64,000 nucleotides of DNA from Pseudomonas piscis (GTDB lineage: Bacteria; Pseudomonadota; Gammaproteobacteria; Pseudomonadales; Pseudomonadaceae): positions 310,001-374,000 of the forward strand of contig NZ_WHUV01000005.1 in NCBI RefSeq assembly GCF_009380155.1, in the 5' to 3' direction. The notes below the pieces were generated by a model, which saw only the letters and a list, made by a program, of their open reading frames with translations, did not search any database and had not been told where the DNA came from. Position numbers and translations under genes: made by a program. Below are positions 43,418 to 52,274 of this stretch, in pieces (the first letter of the stretch is position 1; each line of letters opens with the position of its first letter).

Positions 43418-45826
43418 TCAGTCGCGCGAAGGGCCGGGAGCCAGGACTTCGCGGGAACCGTTGGTGTTCATCGCCGTCACCACCCCGGCCATTTCCATGG
43501 CCTCGATCATCCGGGCAGCGCGGTTGTAGCCAATCTTCAGCTTGCGTTGGACCGCGGAAATCGAGGCCCGGCGGCTTTCCAGCACGAACTGCACCGCTTC
43601 GTCGTAGAGCGCGTCGGCTTCCGGATCATCGCCCTCGCCACCGCCGCTGCTGCCTTCGAAGCCGCTACCGGCCTCTTCGACGCCATTGAGGATGTCGTCG
43701 TTGTATTCGGGCGCGCCGCGCAGCTTCCAGGCCTCCACCACCCGATGCACTTCATCGTCGGATACGAAGGCGCCATGGACCCGGATCGGCAGGCTGGTAC
43801 CGGGCGGCATGTAGAGCATGTCACCGTGGCCCAGCAGTTGCTCGGCGCCACCCTGGTCGATGATGGTCCGCGAGTCGATCTTGCTCGATACCTGGAACGC
43901 CATGCGGGTCGGGATGTTGGCCTTGATCAGGCCGGTGATCACGTCCACCGACGGCCGCTGGGTCGCCAGGATCAGGTGGATACCGGCGGCCCGGGCCTTC
44001 TGGGCGATACGGGCGATCAGCTCTTCGACCTTCTTGCCGACGATCATCATCATGTCGGCGAATTCGTCGACCACCACCACGATGGTCGGCAGCTTGGTCA
44101 GCAAAGGCGCTTCGTCGTGGATGCTCTCGCGGTTGTACAGCGGGTCGGCCAGCGGCGTGCCAGCCTCTTCCGCTTCCTTGACCTTGGCGTTGAAGCCCGA
44201 GAGGTTGCGCACGCCCATCTTGGCCATGAGCTTGTAGCGCCGCTCCATCTCGGCCACGCTCCAGCGCAGGGCGTTGGCCGCGTCCTTCATGTCGGTGACC
44301 ACCGGGCACAGCAAGTGCGGAATGCCCTCGTAGATCGACAGTTCGAGCATCTTCGGGTCGATCATGATCAGCTTGGCGTCTTCCGGGCCGGACTTGAACA
44401 GGATCGACAGGATCATCGCGTTGACCCCCACCGACTTACCGGAACCGGTGGTACCGGCCACCAGCAGGTGCGGCATCTTCGCCAGGTCGGTGATGATCGG
44501 CTTGCCGCCGATATCGTGGCCCAGGGCCAGGGTTACCGGGGACTTGAAGTTGTCGTATTCCGGAGTCGAGAGCACTTCGGAGAAGCGCACTATCTGCCGG
44601 TCTTCGTTGGGAATCTCGATGCCCACGGTGGTCTTGCCGGGAATCACTTCCACCACCCGCACGCTGGTCACGGCCAGGGAACGGGCCAAGTCCTTGGCCA
44701 GGTTGGCGATCCGGCTGACCTTGACCCCGGCCGCTGGCTGGATTTCGTAACGGGTGATCACCGGCCCTGGGTGGATGGAGTCCACCGCGACCTCGACCCC
44801 GAACTCCTTGAGCTTGATCTCCAGCAAGTGGCCGACGGCCGCCAGGGACTCAGGGGAGTAGTTGAGCTGTTTCTTTTCCGCAGGGTCGAGGATCGAGATC
44901 GGCGGCAAGGTACCTTCCACCGCGCTGTCGATGAACAACGGTACCTGCTTCTCCTTCTGCACCCGCTTGCTCGGCTCCGGCGGCTTGGTGGCCACTGGCG
45001 TAATCACCGGCGGCACCTGCTTCTCGCGCTCGGACATATGCTTGCTCAGGGCTTGCTCACGCTCGATCAGGCGCTCCTTGACCTTGGCCTGCTCGCGCTT
45101 GTCGGCGACGCTCGGCGCTACGACTTCGTCGACCCGGGCGTCCACTTCGCGCAGTTGCGCCACCAGTTGCTTGCGCTCCATACGCTCGTCCCACCAGCGA
45201 TTGGCAGCGCCATGGACCAACTCGAACAGATCGAGAGTGATCTTGCCGGTGACATCCATGACCTTGAACCAGGACAGGTCGGTGAACACCGTCAGGCCGA
45301 ACAGGAACAGGGCGATGAACATCAGGGTACTGCCCTGTATGTTCAGGGCGTTCTTGGCCAGGTCGCCCAGGCTCTCGCCCAGGGCGCCGCCAGCACCGGC
45401 CGGCAGGCCCGTGGCGGCATGGAAATGGATATGCGCCAGCGCCGCGCCGGATAGCACCAGGAATACCAGGCCGATCAGGCGCCAGGAAAACAGCCAGCCA
45501 CTCCACTGCCAGGGCTCATGGCGCTGGCGGAAGATCTGGTAGGTCTTGATCGCCAGTAACAGCGGGAAGATATAGGCGAAGTAACCCAACACCATGAACA
45601 ACATGTCGGCGCTGTAGGAACCGGCGGGACCACCGAAGTTCTGCACGTCCTCGATCTTGCTGTTATGACTCCAACCCGGATCGTCCTTGCCATAGGTCAA
45701 AAGCGCCATCATCAAGAACAGGCACAAGGCTCCGATGGCGATCAGCGCACCTTCCTTGAGCCGGTAGTGCAACTGTTGACGCCAGAGCGGAACAACGGGT
45801 TTGGGTGCTGCGGTGGATTTCTTCAA
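43418..45826 (-). CDS. ftsK: DNA translocase FtsK, TTG start
   Basis: Protein of 802 aa. Four N-terminal membrane helices (to about 190) anchor it at the septum. A short linker rich in Lys, Glu and Pro follows, then the motor with Walker A GTTGSGKSVGVNA, Walker B TIVVVVDEFADMMM and QRPSVDVITGLIKANIPTR. The C-terminal gamma winged helix (VLESRRASISAVQRKLKIGYNRAARMIEAME) reads KOPS sequences to bring dif sites together for XerCD. The codon at 45826 is TTG, with AGGA upstream; no ATG lies near the conserved start. It is divergent from trxB. Confidence 0.95.
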   Translation of the reverse strand: MKKSTAAPKPVVPLWRQQLHYRLKEGALIAIGALCLFLMMALLTYGKDDPGWSHNSKIEDVQNFGGPAGSYSADMLFMVLGYFAYIFPLLLAIKTYQIFRQRHEPWQWSGWLFSWRLIGLVFLVLSGAALAHIHFHAATGLPAGAGGALGESLGDLAKNALNIQGSTLMFIALFLFGLTVFTDLSWFKVMDVTGKITLDLFELVHGAANRWWDERMERKQLVAQLREVDARVDEVVAPSVADKREQAKVKERLIEREQALSKHMSEREKQVPPVITPVATKPPEPSKRVQKEKQVPLFIDSAVEGTLPPISILDPAEKKQLNYSPESLAAVGHLLEIKLKEFGVEVAVDSIHPGPVITRYEIQPAAGVKVSRIANLAKDLARSLAVTSVRVVEVIPGKTTVGIEIPNEDRQIVRFSEVLSTPEYDNFKSPVTLALGHDIGGKPIITDLAKMPHLLVAGTTGSGKSVGVNAMILSILFKSGPEDAKLIMIDPKMLELSIYEGIPHLLCPVVTDMKDAANALRWSVAEMERRYKLMAKMGVRNLSGFNAKVKEAEEAGTPLADPLYNRESIHDEAPLLTKLPTIVVVVDEFADMMMIVGKKVEELIARIAQKARAAGIHLILATQRPSVDVITGLIKANIPTRMAFQVSSKIDSRTIIDQGGAEQLLGHGDMLYMPPGTSLPIRVHGAFVSDDEVHRVVEAWKLRGAPEYNDDILNGVEEAGSGFEGSSGGGEGDDPEADALYDEAVQFVLESRRASISAVQRKLKIGYNRAARMIEAMEMAGVVTAMNTNGSREVLAPGPSRD

Positions 45827-46120
45827 AACGCGTCTTTTCCTGCGCCAAGGGCGCGTCCAACGGGTGATTGACTACAAATACTGCTCAATCCGAGCAGGTA
45901 AATAAAGTTGACCGGCGTAACTGGGGCTACTTTTAACATTCAGTCACTTGCTTCTGAAACAGTGCAATTGCGAATAAGCCCGCCATAACGCCACATTGTA
46001 CGGGTTTGTTCACTCCATGCCACGCCAGGAAGGCTCGCCGGGCATCGTTTTCTGCCTGTCATACGCTGTTCAATTGGAGCATGCATTCTCTTTGCTGACA
46101 AAGGCTTATGAGGTGTTTTT

Positions 46121-47071
46121 ATGAACGACGCGAAGCATTCACGCCTGATCATCCTGGGCTCTGGCCCTGCCGGCTACAGCGCCGCGGTCTACGCCGCCCG
46201 GGCCAACCTCAAACCGACCGTGATCACCGGCCTGCAGGCCGGCGGCCAACTGACCACCACCACGGAAGTGGACAACTGGCCTGGCGATGTCGAAGGCCTG
46301 ACCGGTCCCGTGCTGATGGAACGCATGCAGAAACACGCCGAGCGCTTCGACACCCAGATCGTCTATGACCACATTCACACCGCTCAGTTGCAGCAACGGC
46401 CTTTTGTCCTGGTCGGCGACAGCGGCAGCTATAGCTGCGACGCGCTGATCATCGCCACCGGGGCATCGGCGCAATACCTGGGCCTGCCCTCCGAGGAAGC
46501 CTTCTCCGGCAAGGGCGTTTCGGCTTGCGCGACCTGCGACGGTTTTTTCTATCGCAACCAGGTAGTGGCGGTGATCGGCGGCGGCAACACCGCGGTAGAG
46601 GAAGCCCTGTACCTATCGAACATCGCTCGGGAGGTGCACCTGGTGCATCGCCGCGACAAGCTCCGGGCGGAGAAGATCCTCCAGGACAAGCTGTTCGACA
46701 AAGCGGCCAATGGCAACATCCGCCTGCACTGGAACCAGCATCTGGATGAAGTACTCGGCGATGCCAGCGGAGTCACGGGCGCGCGCTTGAGGGACAGCCA
46801 GACCGGCACCACCACCGACCTGGCGCTGTCCGGGGTATTCATCGCCATCGGCCACAAGCCCAACACCGACCTGTTCCAGGGCCAACTGCAGATGCGCGAC
46901 GGCTACCTGCTGGTCAAGGGCGGCAGCGAAGGCGACGTCACCGCCACCGACATCCCCGGAGTGTTCGCCGCTGGCGATGTGGCCGACCACGTCTACCGCC
47001 AGGCCGTCACTTCCGCCGGGGCCGGTTGCATGGCTGCCCTGGACGCGGAAAAATTCCTCGACGACAACTAG
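46121..47071 (+). CDS. trxB: Thioredoxin-disulfide reductase
   Basis: Flavoenzyme of 316 aa that reduces thioredoxin with NADPH. FAD motif GSGPAGYSAAVYAARANL, redox-active CATCD, NADPH motif GGGNTAVEEALYLS, and the closing FAD motif GVFAAGDVADHVYRQAVTSAGAG. GAGG lies upstream of ATG 46121. It begins the plus-strand series trxB, aat, bpt, infA. Confidence 0.97.
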   Translation: MNDAKHSRLIILGSGPAGYSAAVYAARANLKPTVITGLQAGGQLTTTTEVDNWPGDVEGLTGPVLMERMQKHAERFDTQIVYDHIHTAQLQQRPFVLVGDSGSYSCDALIIATGASAQYLGLPSEEAFSGKGVSACATCDGFFYRNQVVAVIGGGNTAVEEALYLSNIAREVHLVHRRDKLRAEKILQDKLFDKAANGNIRLHWNQHLDEVLGDASGVTGARLRDSQTGTTTDLALSGVFIAIGHKPNTDLFQGQLQMRDGYLLVKGGSEGDVTATDIPGVFAAGDVADHVYRQAVTSAGAGCMAALDAEKFLDDN

Positions 47072-47144
47072 GGCCTCGCCCTAGGCTTGTGGTAGGTCGC
47101 CTGACGGCCTGCCACCGCCCTCCCCTGCCGCAAGTCTGGATGCC

Positions 47145-47825
47145 ATGCTGACCTGGTTACAACGCAACAATCTTGATTTCCCCCCCCTGGAAAAAGCCAT
47201 GCGCGAGCCCAACGGCCTGTTGGCTGCAGGGGGCGACCTGTCAGCCGAGCGCCTGGTCCAGGCCTACCGCCACGGCTGCTTTCCCTGGTTTTCCGAGGGC
47301 CAGCCAATCCTCTGGTGGTCGCCGGATCCGCGTACCGTGTTGTTTCCGAACGAACTGCATGTATCCCGCAGCCTGGCCAAGCTCCTGCGCCAGCAGCGCT
47401 ACCAGGTCACGTTCGACCAAGACTTCGCCGCGGTCATCAGCGCCTGCGCGGCGCCCCGAACCTATGCCGATGGCACCTGGATCAGCGAGGCGATGCAGAA
47501 CGCCTACCTGCAACTGCACCAGCGTGGCTACGCCCATTCGGTGGAGGTCTGGGACCAGGGAGTGCTGGTAGGCGGGCTTTACGGACTGGCCATGGGACAG
47601 CTGTTCTTCGGCGAATCGATGTTCAGCCGCGCCGACAATGCATCGAAGTTCGGTTTCGCCACACTGGTGGAGCGACTGAAGGACTGGGGTTTCGTCCTGA
47701 TCGACTGCCAGATGCCCACCGACCATCTGCATAGCCTGGGTGCCCGCGCCATCACCCGCAGGGAATTTTCCGATTACCTGCAACGCCACCTGGACCAGCC
47801 GAGCCGCGCCACATGGGTTCCCTAG
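47145..47825 (+). CDS. aat: Leucyl/phenylalanyl-tRNA--protein transferase
   Basis: Protein of 226 aa that adds Leu or Phe to N-terminal Arg or Lys, creating an N-degron for ClpS/ClpAP. Diagnostic text: FPPLEKAMREPNGLLAAGGDLS, YRHGCFPWFSEGQPILWWSPDPR, GLAMGQLFFGESMFSR and DCQMPTDHLHSLGAR. The ribosome site before ATG 47145 is weak. Confidence 0.97.
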   Translation: MLTWLQRNNLDFPPLEKAMREPNGLLAAGGDLSAERLVQAYRHGCFPWFSEGQPILWWSPDPRTVLFPNELHVSRSLAKLLRQQRYQVTFDQDFAAVISACAAPRTYADGTWISEAMQNAYLQLHQRGYAHSVEVWDQGVLVGGLYGLAMGQLFFGESMFSRADNASKFGFATLVERLKDWGFVLIDCQMPTDHLHSLGARAITRREFSDYLQRHLDQPSRATWVP

Positions 47826-47883
47826 GCGGGTTTGGCGGGGGTGGCTTACACTTAGAGCCAAAGCTTATCCCGAGGGTTGACTC

Positions 47884-48591
47884 ATGACCGAGTTGGCGCG
47901 CCTGAAGTTTTATGCCACTCAACCCCATTCTTGCAGCTACCTGCCCGGCGAACAGGCCACCACCCTGTTCCTCGATCCCAGCCAGCCCATGGATGTGCAT
48001 GTCTATGCGGATCTGTCGGAAATGGGCTTTCGCCGCAGCGGTGATCATCTGTACCGGCCCCATTGCCAAAACTGCAACGCTTGTGTGCCGGCGCGCATCC
48101 CGGCAGCGCAGTTCCTGCCCAATCGCCAGCAAAAACGCATCCTCAAGCGCAACAGCGACCTGACCGTGCAAGCGGCCAAACCCAGTTTCAGCGAAGAATA
48201 TTTCGACCTGTACCAGCGCTACATCGAGCAACGCCACGCCGATGGCGACATGTTCCCCCCCAGTCGCGATCAATTCTCGACTTTCCTGGTCCGCGACCTG
48301 CCTTTCTCGCGCTTCTATGAGTTTCGTCTCGAAGGCCGCTTGCTGGCCGTAGCCGTCACCGATCTGCTGCCCAACGGCCTGTCGGCGGTCTACACCTTCT
48401 ATGAACCCGACGAAGAACGCCGCAGCCTCGGGCGCTACGCGATCCTCTGGCAGATCGGCGAAACCCTGCGCCTGGGCCTTGACGCGGTCTATCTCGGCTA
48501 TTGGATCAAGAACTGCAAAAAGATGAATTACAAGACTCAATACCGCCCCATCGAGCTTCTGATCAACCAGCGCTGGGTGCTCCTGAACTAG
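47884..48591 (+). CDS. bpt: Aspartate/glutamate leucyltransferase (Bpt/Ate)
   Basis: Protein of 235 aa of the arginyl-tRNA-protein transferase family. In proteobacteria this clade (Bpt) attaches Leu to N-terminal Asp or Glu. The cysteine-rich start ([31 protein letters not shown]) and the C-terminal half ([40 protein letters not shown]) are typical. GAGG precedes the ATG. With aat upstream and clpA/clpS nearby it completes the N-degron pathway. Confidence 0.96.
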
Positions 48592-48691
48592 AAGGTCTTG
48601 GCTTGAACCCCACTTTTCGGGCACAATGCACGCCGCTTTTGCCTGGCGCAGTTGCACCGGGCCATTAACTGGACACCGAGGGCTTTACTGC

Positions 48692-48910
48692 ATGTCGAAA
48701 GAAGACAGCTTCGAAATGGAAGGCACTGTCGTCGACACCCTGCCCAACACCATGTTTCGCGTGGAGTTGGAAAATGGGCACGTCGTAACCGCGCACATCT
48801 CCGGCAAGATGCGCAAGAACTACATTCGTATTCTTACCGGTGACAAGGTGCGCGTCGAGCTGACGCCCTATGACTTGAGCAAAGGGCGTATCACTTACCG
48901 CGCTCGCTAA
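48692..48910 (+). CDS. infA: Translation initiation factor IF-1
   Basis: Protein of 72 aa, the normal length, an OB fold that binds the 30S A site. Sequence features: [21 protein letters not shown] and [18 protein letters not shown]. An upstream in-frame ATG at 48626 is rejected because the conserved start is [12 protein letters not shown] strong terminator follows. Confidence 0.98.
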
Positions 48911-48925
48911 GCAAGTCAATACAAG

Positions 48926-48950
48926 ACGCCCGGCCAAGCCGGGCGTTTTT
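48926..48950 (+). terminator. Intrinsic terminator after infA
   Basis: ACGCCCGGC (48926-48934) pairs perfectly with GCCGGGCGT (48938-48946) around a CAA loop, followed by a T-run to 48950. Confidence 0.9.
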
Positions 48951-49005
48951 GTTGGCGCCTGAAAAACCTGCCTGCAGGTTTCAACATCCATTCTCCAGAT
49001 AGCAC

Positions 49006-49027
49006 AAAGGCACCTTGCGGTGCCTTT
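49006..49027. terminator. Candidate terminator for clpA
   Basis: AAAGGCACC (49006-49014) pairs with GGTGCCTTT (49019-49027), 25 bp after the clpA stop on the minus strand. The stem's own terminal Ts form a short U-tract. Confidence 0.65.
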
Positions 49028-49051
49028 GGCATTTCTACGAGACGAACTCTA

Positions 49052-51322
49052 TCAGGCCATTTCCGCCGTGGTCTCGAAATCGAAGGTCAGCTCGCCATCC
49101 TTGATGTCGATGTGCACCACACCGCCATGGTCGGACAACTCGCCGAACAGGATCTCTTCGGCCAACGGGCGCTTGATCTTGTCCTGGATCAGGCGCGCCA
49201 TCGGACGGGCCCCCATGGCTACGTCGTAGCCACCGGCGGCCAGCCAGCTGCGGGCAGCATCGGTCACCTCCAGCTGCACGCGCTTGTCTTCCAACTGCGC
49301 CTGAAGCTCGGTAAGGAACTTGTCCACCACGCTCTTGATCACTTCATGGCTCAAGCGACCGAACTGGATGATGGTATCCAGGCGGTTGCGGAACTCCGGC
49401 GTGAAGCTCTTCTTGATCACTTCCATGGCATCGGAAGAGTGATCCTGATGAGTGAAACCGATGGAGGCTCGCGCCGCGGTTTCAGCACCGGCGTTGGTGG
49501 TCATGATGATGATCACGTTGCGGAAATCCGCCTTGCGCCCGTTGTTGTCGGTCAGGGTTCCGTGATCCATCACCTGCAGGAGCAGGTTGAAGACTTCCGG
49601 ATGGGCCTTCTCGATTTCATCGAGCAGCAGCACGCAGTGCGGTTGCTTGGTGATCGCCTCGGTCAGCAGTCCGCCCTGGTCGAAACCGACATAACCGGGA
49701 GGCGCACCGATCAGGCGCGAAACGGTATGCCGCTCCATGTACTCGGACATGTCGAAGCGCACCAGCTCGATCCCCATGGCCTTGGCCAGTTGCCGCGCCG
49801 CTTCGGTCTTGCCGACACCGGTAGGGCCCGCGAACAGGAAGGAACCGACCGGCTTGTCCGGCGACTTCAGGCCCGCACGGGACAGCTTGATGGCGGTAGC
49901 CAACGAGTCGATCGCCGCATCCTGGCCGAACACCGTCAGCTTGAGGTCACGCTCGAGGTTGCGCAGCAACTCCTTGTCGGAACTGGTGACATGCTTCGGC
50001 GGAATACGGGCAATCTTCGCCACGATATCTTCGACCTGCGCCACTTCGATGCGCTTGACGCGCTTCTCGGCCGGCTGCAGGCGCTGGAAGGCGCCCGCTT
50101 CGTCGATGACGTCGATGGCCTTGTCAGGCATATGCCGGTCATTGATATAGCGCGAGGCCAATTCCGCCGCGGCACGCAAGGCTTCGTCGCTGTATTCGAT
50201 GCCGTGGTGCTGCTCGAAGCGCGCCTTGAGCCCGCGCAGGATACCGATGGTGTCCTCGACCGAAGGCTCGGTGACGTCGACCTTCTGGAAGCGCCGGGCC
50301 AGTGCCCGATCCTTCTCGAAAATCCCACGGAACTCCTGGAAAGTGGTCGAGCCGATGCAACGGATGTCACCGGAAGAAAGCAGCGGCTTGAGCAGGTTGG
50401 AGGCGTCCATCACCCCACCGGACGCCGCACCGGCACCGATGATGGTATGAATCTCGTCGATGAACAGGATCGCCTGCGGACGCTTCTTCAGCTCGCCCAG
50501 AAGCGCCTTGAAGCGCTTCTCGAAGTCGCCACGGTACTTGGTACCTGCGAGCAGGGCGCCCAGATCCAGGGAATACACCACGCTGTTGATCAGCAGGTCT
50601 GGCACCTGATTGTCGACGATACGCTTGGCCAGGCCTTCGGCAATCGCGGTCTTGCCCACCCCTGCCTCACCCACCAGCAGCGGGTTGTTCTTGCGCCGGC
50701 GAGCCAGGATCTGCGCCACGCGCTCGACCTCATGCTCACGCCCAACCAACGGGTCGATGCGTCCCTGACGGGCCAGTTCATTGAGATTGCTGGCATAGGC
50801 ATCCAGAGGATTGCCCGAAGAAGACGGCTCACCACCCTCCTCGTCCTGCATTTCCTGCTCACCCTCGGAATGGTCGCCATGCCCGGGCACCTTGGAGATG
50901 CCATGGGCGATATAGTTGACCACGTCGATGCGGGCAACGCTCTGCTGCTTGAGCAGGAACACTGCCTGGCTCTCCTGCTCACTGAAGATCGCTACCAGTA
51001 CGTTGGCACCGGTAACTTCACGCTTGCCAGAACTCTGCACATGAAATACCGCGCGCTGCAGCACCCGCTGGAAACCCAGGGTTGGCTGAGTCTCGCGATC
51101 TTCATCGTGTACAGGAATCAATGGCGTAGTGGAGTCGATGAACTCCTGCAGGTCATGCTTGAGCTTGTCGAGGTTCGCTCCGCAGGCACGGAGAACAGTG
51201 GCAGCGGCCTCATTATCCAATAGAGCCAACAGGAGGTGCTCGACGGTCATGAACTCATGACGCTTCGAACGGGCCTCCTTGAAGGCGAGATTGAGGGTGA
51301 CTTCGAGCTCGCGGTTTAACAT
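49052..51322 (-). CDS. clpA: ATP-dependent Clp protease ATP-binding subunit ClpA
   Basis: Hsp100 unfoldase of 756 aa that feeds substrates to ClpP. The N-domain that binds ClpS is residues 1-140 (LNRELEVTLNLAFKEARSKRHEFMTVEHLLLALL). The first ATPase has Walker A GEAGVGKTAIAEGLA, the second GPTGVGKTEAARQLA. The IGL-type ClpP loop appears as IGFTHQD. The acidic, variable linker EGEQEMQDEEGGEPSSS lies near 150-170. It follows clpS by 29 bp. Confidence 0.97.
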   Translation of the reverse strand: MLNRELEVTLNLAFKEARSKRHEFMTVEHLLLALLDNEAAATVLRACGANLDKLKHDLQEFIDSTTPLIPVHDEDRETQPTLGFQRVLQRAVFHVQSSGKREVTGANVLVAIFSEQESQAVFLLKQQSVARIDVVNYIAHGISKVPGHGDHSEGEQEMQDEEGGEPSSSGNPLDAYASNLNELARQGRIDPLVGREHEVERVAQILARRRKNNPLLVGEAGVGKTAIAEGLAKRIVDNQVPDLLINSVVYSLDLGALLAGTKYRGDFEKRFKALLGELKKRPQAILFIDEIHTIIGAGAASGGVMDASNLLKPLLSSGDIRCIGSTTFQEFRGIFEKDRALARRFQKVDVTEPSVEDTIGILRGLKARFEQHHGIEYSDEALRAAAELASRYINDRHMPDKAIDVIDEAGAFQRLQPAEKRVKRIEVAQVEDIVAKIARIPPKHVTSSDKELLRNLERDLKLTVFGQDAAIDSLATAIKLSRAGLKSPDKPVGSFLFAGPTGVGKTEAARQLAKAMGIELVRFDMSEYMERHTVSRLIGAPPGYVGFDQGGLLTEAITKQPHCVLLLDEIEKAHPEVFNLLLQVMDHGTLTDNNGRKADFRNVIIIMTTNAGAETAARASIGFTHQDHSSDAMEVIKKSFTPEFRNRLDTIIQFGRLSHEVIKSVVDKFLTELQAQLEDKRVQLEVTDAARSWLAAGGYDVAMGARPMARLIQDKIKRPLAEEILFGELSDHGGVVHIDIKDGELTFDFETTAEMA

Positions 51323-51351
51323 AGCTTCACCTCATACCCAAGTGGTCGGCG

Positions 51352-51714
51352 TTAACCGTCCTTCTCGATTTCACAGAGTAGCGGATGCTGGCTTTCCCTG
51401 GCGTACTGGTTGACCTGCATGGCCTTGGTCTCGGCGATGTCGCGGGTAAACAATCCACACACTGCCCGTCCTTCGGTATGGACGGCCAGCATGACCTTGG
51501 TCGCCAGCTCGCGATTCAGGTTAAAAAACATCTCGAGCACTTCGACGACGAAATCCATCGGGGTGTAGTCATCGTTGAACAAAACCACCTTGTACATCGG
51601 CGGCGCCTGAAGCGCAGGCTTGGCCTCCTGTACCGCCAAGCCAGCGGAATCGTCGTCGTGCAAGTCCGGGCGATCCTGATTGAATGTTAGTCGAATCTGG
51701 CTGATTGCATGCAT
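51352..51714 (-). CDS. clpS: ClpA adaptor protein ClpS
   Basis: Protein of 120 aa that recognises N-degron residues and hands substrates to ClpA. The conserved core is PPMYKVVLFNDDYTPMDFVVEVLEMFF, followed by MLAVHTEGRAVCGLFTRDIAETK. ATG 51714 (MHAISQIRLTF) agrees with the pseudomonad form; the site upstream is pyrimidine-rich and a poor ribosome binding site. It is divergent from cspD and co-oriented with clpA. Confidence 0.95.
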   Translation of the reverse strand: MHAISQIRLTFNQDRPDLHDDDSAGLAVQEAKPALQAPPMYKVVLFNDDYTPMDFVVEVLEMFFNLNRELATKVMLAVHTEGRAVCGLFTRDIAETKAMQVNQYARESQHPLLCEIEKDG

Positions 51715-51937
51715 GGAAAGAAGGTTCGTCAGTTGTGCAAATACAGTGGTGGGGGCGCCCTGGGGGGAATTCAACTCCGACCGCCGGGTCACCTTGACTA
51801 TCGGCAAAACGGTGTTACAACCAATAGGGCCCACATTGGGTAATAAACGTCCACGGCGTCAACCTTTTTACCAAGTTTGGCGGTGGATGAACTGGATGAT
51901 ACTCCAGTGATGGAGTCTGTTGCAGAGGGATATGAGT

Positions 51938-52195
51938 ATGGCTAGCGGTAAGGTCAAGTGGTTCAACAATGCCAAGGGTTACGGCTTTATTAATGAGGAG
52001 GGCAAGAGCGACGATCTCTTCGCCCACTACTCGGCCATCGAAATGGATGGCTACAAGACCTTGAAAGCCGGGCAGGCCGTGAGCTTCGAGATCATCCAAG
52101 GACCCAAGGGGCTGCATGCGGTCAAGATAAGCTCCTTGAAGGCGCCCGGAGAAATCCTTGCCGCCGAGGCCCAGCACGAAAGCGCCTTGAGCTGA
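51938..52195 (+). CDS. cspD: Cold-shock domain protein CspD
   Basis: Protein of 85 aa with the cold-shock fold: nucleic-acid-binding motifs KWFNNAKGYGFI and LFAHYSAI are both present. CspD proteins act in stationary phase, in some species as inhibitors of replication. A C-terminal tail (APGEILAAEAQHESALS) extends beyond the fold. ATG 51938 lies 8 bp after GAGGG, while ATG 51932 is too close to it. It is divergent from clpS. Confidence 0.93.
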   Translation: MASGKVKWFNNAKGYGFINEEGKSDDLFAHYSAIEMDGYKTLKAGQAVSFEIIQGPKGLHAVKISSLKAPGEILAAEAQHESALS

Positions 52196-52215
52196 TTTAC
52201 CCAACATCCAGTCAT

Positions 52216-52260
52216 AAAAAAACCGGCCGATTCAAGGGATTGAATCGGCCGGTTCGTTTT
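52216..52260. terminator. Strong bidirectional terminator between cspD and icd
   Basis: A perfect 15-bp stem (52221-52235 with 52240-52254) has a GGGA loop, with an A-run before it and a CGTTTT tail after it. It serves both convergent genes. Confidence 0.9.
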
Positions 52261-52274
52261 GCTCGCAGCGTGGC

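Noticed and set aside
49112..51223. 703-codon plus-strand frame opposite clpA
   Set aside because: Antisense shadow of clpA with no known domain.
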